From contig JAJQHG010000161.1 in assembly GCA_021199865.1 (NCBI GenBank), forward strand, positions 1 to 6,937: 6,937 nucleotides of DNA. The letters are read 5' to 3'. The position numbers and the translations under genes were made by a program. This document shows, in pieces, positions 5,390 through 6,937 of this stretch. The notes beneath the pieces are model-generated. The model was not told the origin of the DNA. It saw only the letters and a list, made by a program, of their open reading frames with translations, and ran no database searches. This stretch comes from Methanosphaera sp. GTDB taxonomy: Archaea; Methanobacteriota; Methanobacteria; Methanobacteriales; Methanobacteriaceae. Positions within the stretch are counted from its first letter, which is position 1. Each line of letters starts with the position of its first letter.

Positions 5390-6547
5390 ATGATTATTAA
5401 TGCTGATCTACATGTGCATAGTAAGTATTCTATGGCTACATCTAAGAATATGGATCCCTCTAATATTGCACTAGAGTCACAGCGTAAGGGACTTGATCTT
5501 GTTGCAACAGGGGATGCTCTTCATTCTAAGTGGTTAGGTGAGTTAGAGGAGACTCTTGAGCCTATTGATGATACTGGTATTTATAGAACTAATGATTCTG
5601 TTAAGGAGAATACTACACATTTTGTTACTACTACTGAGGTTGAGGATAATGAGCGTATTCATCACTTGATTCTTATTCCATCTATTAGTGTTGCTTGGCA
5701 GATGAGGGATGAGTTTAAGGTTAAGAATATGGATGCTGATGGCCGGCCACGTATACGTATGGGTGGTGATGAGATCATGGATATTGCACGTGACTATGAT
5801 TGTATTATTGGTCCGGCTCATATCTTTACTCCATGGACTGGTCTGTATAAGTCGTATGATTCTATTATTGATTGTTATGGTAGTAGGCCTGATTTTGTTG
5901 AGTTAGGTTTATCTAGTGATTCTCATCTTGCTGATTTAATTAGTGAGTTAGGTGATTATACTTTTCTTACTAATTCTGATTCACATTCTCCATGGCCTCA
6001 CAGGATTGGTAGAGAGTTTAATTCTATGAGTTTAGATGATTTATCATTTGAGTCTCTGCGTTGTGCTATTAGGAATAATGATATTGTGGAGAATTATGGT
6101 TTTGATCCACGTATGGGTAAGTATCATGAGACTGGCTGTATAAAGTGTTATAAGATTTATAGTATTAGTGAGGCTTTAGAGCGTGATATGAAATGTTCAT
6201 GTGGTGGACGTATAAAGAAGGGTGTTAAGGGTCGTATCCAGCAGTTAGCTACTTATGATGAGCCTCATCATCCTACTGGTAGGCCACATTACCAGTATCT
6301 TCTACCTTTAGCTGAACTATTGAGTACTGTTCATGGTAAGGGTGTTATGACTAAGTATGTTCAGACTAGGTATGATAAGCTTCTTAAGTTGTTTGGTAGT
6401 GAGATTGATGTTTTACTTAATACTTCTCTAGATGATATTGGCCAGGTTGATGTGTTACTTGCTAATATATTGAGGTCTTATCGTGATAATACTCTTGAGG
6501 TTGATCCTGGTCGTGGTGGACGTTATGGTAGTGTTGAATATAAGTAA
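5390..6547 (+). CDS. PHP-domain phosphoesterase-like protein with zinc-knuckle insert (TIGR00375-like)
   Basis: A 385-residue protein of the PHP (polymerase and histidinol phosphatase) superfamily, whose members hydrolyse phosphoesters using a metal cluster. Metal-ligand motifs from the chosen start: DLHVHS (H8, H10), GDALH (D42, H45), E83 in TTTEVE, H91/H92, GPAHIFTPW (H144) and NSDSH (D197, H199). A four-cysteine knuckle follows, C250-x2-C253 and C269-x-C271, probably binding zinc. Then comes EPHHPTGRPHYQYLLPLAELL (from 291) and a helical C-terminal part that could bind nucleic acid. The start at 5390 has a GTGAT site, and MIINADLHVHS is a normal PHP opening. The in-frame ATG at 5336 would add 18 hydrophobic residues read from the intergenic T tract, which I treat as artefact. 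The layout is that of a conserved archaeal/bacterial family without an established substrate. A DNA-repair or nucleotide role is only a guess. It is probably the last gene of the nop10 operon. Confidence 0.87.
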   Translation: MIINADLHVHSKYSMATSKNMDPSNIALESQRKGLDLVATGDALHSKWLGELEETLEPIDDTGIYRTNDSVKENTTHFVTTTEVEDNERIHHLILIPSISVAWQMRDEFKVKNMDADGRPRIRMGGDEIMDIARDYDCIIGPAHIFTPWTGLYKSYDSIIDCYGSRPDFVELGLSSDSHLADLISELGDYTFLTNSDSHSPWPHRIGREFNSMSLDDLSFESLRCAIRNNDIVENYGFDPRMGKYHETGCIKCYKIYSISEALERDMKCSCGGRIKKGVKGRIQQLATYDEPHHPTGRPHYQYLLPLAELLSTVHGKGVMTKYVQTRYDKLLKLFGSEIDVLLNTSLDDIGQVDVLLANILRSYRDNTLEVDPGRGGRYGSVEYK

Positions 6548-6556
6548 TTATAAATA
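6548..6556 (+). promoter_or_regulatory. candidate TATA box of the small membrane protein gene
   Basis: TTATAAATA begins at the stop codon of the PHP gene. A start site about 25 nt downstream would give a leader of about 65 nt. Another AT-rich candidate lies at 6575-6583. The region 6548-6642 otherwise shows nothing but AT-rich spacer. Confidence 0.35.
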
Positions 6557-6629
6557 CTATTTGAATTAAATAATTATGTATAGATTAAATTCTTAATGTA
6601 TTGTTCGAGGAAATTTTTAAAAACAAGTG

Positions 6630-6638
6630 AGAGGTAGA
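6630..6638 (+). promoter_or_regulatory. ribosome binding site with GAGGT core
   Basis: The sequence AGAGGTAGA just before the ATG at 6643 contains GAGGT, a good match to the anti-Shine-Dalgarno complement. It is the strongest such site in the window and supports translation of a very short open frame. Confidence 0.6.
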
Positions 6639-6642
6639 TATC

Positions 6643-6759
6643 ATGGATATGTCAATGTTTTACATGGATTACACAACAATTATTGCTGTTTTCATAGTAG
6701 GATTTATCATTGCTACATTAGTAGGACAAGTAATGGGAAGTTCAATCGGTGAAGACTGA
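6643..6759 (+). CDS. 38-residue single-span membrane protein, function unknown
   Basis: I do not recognise a named family. The protein has a short Met- and Asp-containing N-terminus (MDMSMFYMDY), one strongly hydrophobic helix at about 11-31, and a short acidic end (SSIGED). Small residues fall every four positions along one helix face, at G20, A24, G28 and G32. This glycine-zipper pattern usually mediates tight helix-helix packing in a membrane. That suggests a small subunit or regulator of a membrane complex, or a self-associating peptide; a toxin-like peptide is possible but no antitoxin is visible. Reasons to believe it is real: a GAGGT ribosome site with proper spacing, its own TATA candidate, a clean stop, and a T-rich terminator region directly after. 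Codon use (GTA, GGA, ACA mixed with ATT, GCT) is intermediate. It is too short for most automated calls. Confidence 0.72.
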   Translation: MDMSMFYMDYTTIIAVFIVGFIIATLVGQVMGSSIGED

Positions 6760-6776
6760 TTATACTTTCTTTAATA

Positions 6777-6832
6777 CTATTTTTATTTAGATTATTTTAT
6801 TTAGACTATTTTATTTAGACTATTTTTTATTT
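6777..6832. repeat. 14-bp tandem repeat containing TTTTATTTAGA
   Basis: TTTTATTTAGA occurs at 6781-6791, 6795-6805 and 6809-6819, a perfect 14-bp period. The full unit is about CTATTTTATTTAGA, and a partial fourth unit begins at 6820. On RNA each unit gives a U4 and a U3 run, so the array could act as a multi-step terminator for the small membrane protein gene. The same 11-mer occurs near the left end of the window. Confidence 0.75.
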
Positions 6833-6884
6833 CATCTTTAGAGAGTGTTATTTTTTCTGATTTCTATCCTTTTTATTTTCTTAT
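6821..6884 (+). terminator. poly-T/pyrimidine terminator region
   Basis: T runs of 6 at 6823-6828 and 6851-6856, followed by a pyrimidine-rich stretch at 6861-6884, lie downstream of the 38-residue gene with no coding capacity. This fits archaeal U-rich intrinsic termination. Confidence 0.5.
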
Positions 6885-6919
6885 TACTTATAAGTAATTA
6901 CTTCTAAGTTATAAGTTAT
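6883..6919. other. 16-bp perfect palindrome with a second half-similar site 21 bp away
   Basis: ATTACTTATAAGTAAT at 6883-6898 is a perfect palindrome. A 7-bp tandem repeat, AAGTTAT twice, follows at 6906-6919. ACTTATAAGT (6886-6895) and AGTTATAAGT (6907-6916) differ at one base and are spaced exactly 21 bp, two helical turns. The pair could be an operator or part of a promoter for a gene to the right of the window. No regulator is identifiable. Confidence 0.45.
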
Positions 6920-6937
6920 CATTTATTATTATATAAT

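Noticed and set aside
5543..5906. Alternative-frame open frames on both strands inside the PHP gene
   Set aside because: They are embedded in well-conserved PHP motifs and have repetitive composition typical of out-of-frame reading.
1374..6759. A multi-gene novel defence system made of the restriction enzyme plus downstream genes
   Set aside because: The genes after it are housekeeping (Nop10, PAC2) with different codon use and their own promoter, so only the type IIG enzyme is supported as a defence gene.
6777..6919. CRISPR array at the right edge
   Set aside because: The repeats are 14 bp with no spacers of constant length and are T-rich low-complexity DNA.

Overview
The window is a stretch of very AT-rich archaeal chromosome. 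It carries six protein-coding genes, all on the + strand, and no RNA genes. Three things point to a euryarchaeote: a Nop10 gene followed by a PAC2-family proteasome-assembly-chaperone-like gene; TATA-type promoters; and Shine-Dalgarno sites of the form GTGAT placed 3-4 nt before ATG. Base composition and gene content suggest a member of Methanobacteriales, with a Methanosphaera-like gut methanogen as the best guess. The genus is inferred, since no search was possible.

Layout. Positions 1-203 are a T-rich intergenic region, probably the end of an upstream transcript plus the promoter of the first gene. 204-1193 encodes an alpha/beta hydrolase related to homoserine O-acetyltransferase (MetX) with a complete Ser-Asp-His triad; it looks monocistronic. 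1374-4277 encodes a 967-residue single-chain type IIG restriction-modification enzyme (PD-(D/E)XK nuclease, N6-adenine methyltransferase, target-recognition domain). Its promoter region contains an (AT)8 tract. 4358-4534 encodes Nop10, 4561-5343 the PAC2-family protein, and 5390-6547 a PHP-domain metal-dependent hydrolase-like protein with a four-cysteine zinc knuckle. These three form a probable housekeeping operon linking RNA modification, proteasome assembly and an unassigned hydrolase. 6643-6759 encodes a 38-residue single-span membrane protein with a glycine-zipper pattern. The window ends in a T-rich terminator region with 14-bp tandem repeats and a 16-bp perfect palindrome.

The restriction-modification gene is the accessory element. 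It sits directly before nop10, where many euryarchaea carry the aIF2-alpha gene. Its codon choice (AAA, GAA, CAA, AGA, CTA, ATA) contrasts with that of the nop10-PAC2-PHP block (AAG, GAG, CAG, CGT/AGG, ATT and T-ending codons). Codon choice also shifts inside the hydrolase gene and inside the restriction-modification gene, so the two changes bracket an A-ending-codon block from about 950 to 3840. This could reflect acquisition and recombination at this site. I see no complete novel multi-gene defence system. The best leads are the possible phase-variable promoter of the restriction gene, the codon switch within its specificity domain, the glycine-zipper miniprotein, and the repeat and palindrome structure at the right edge.
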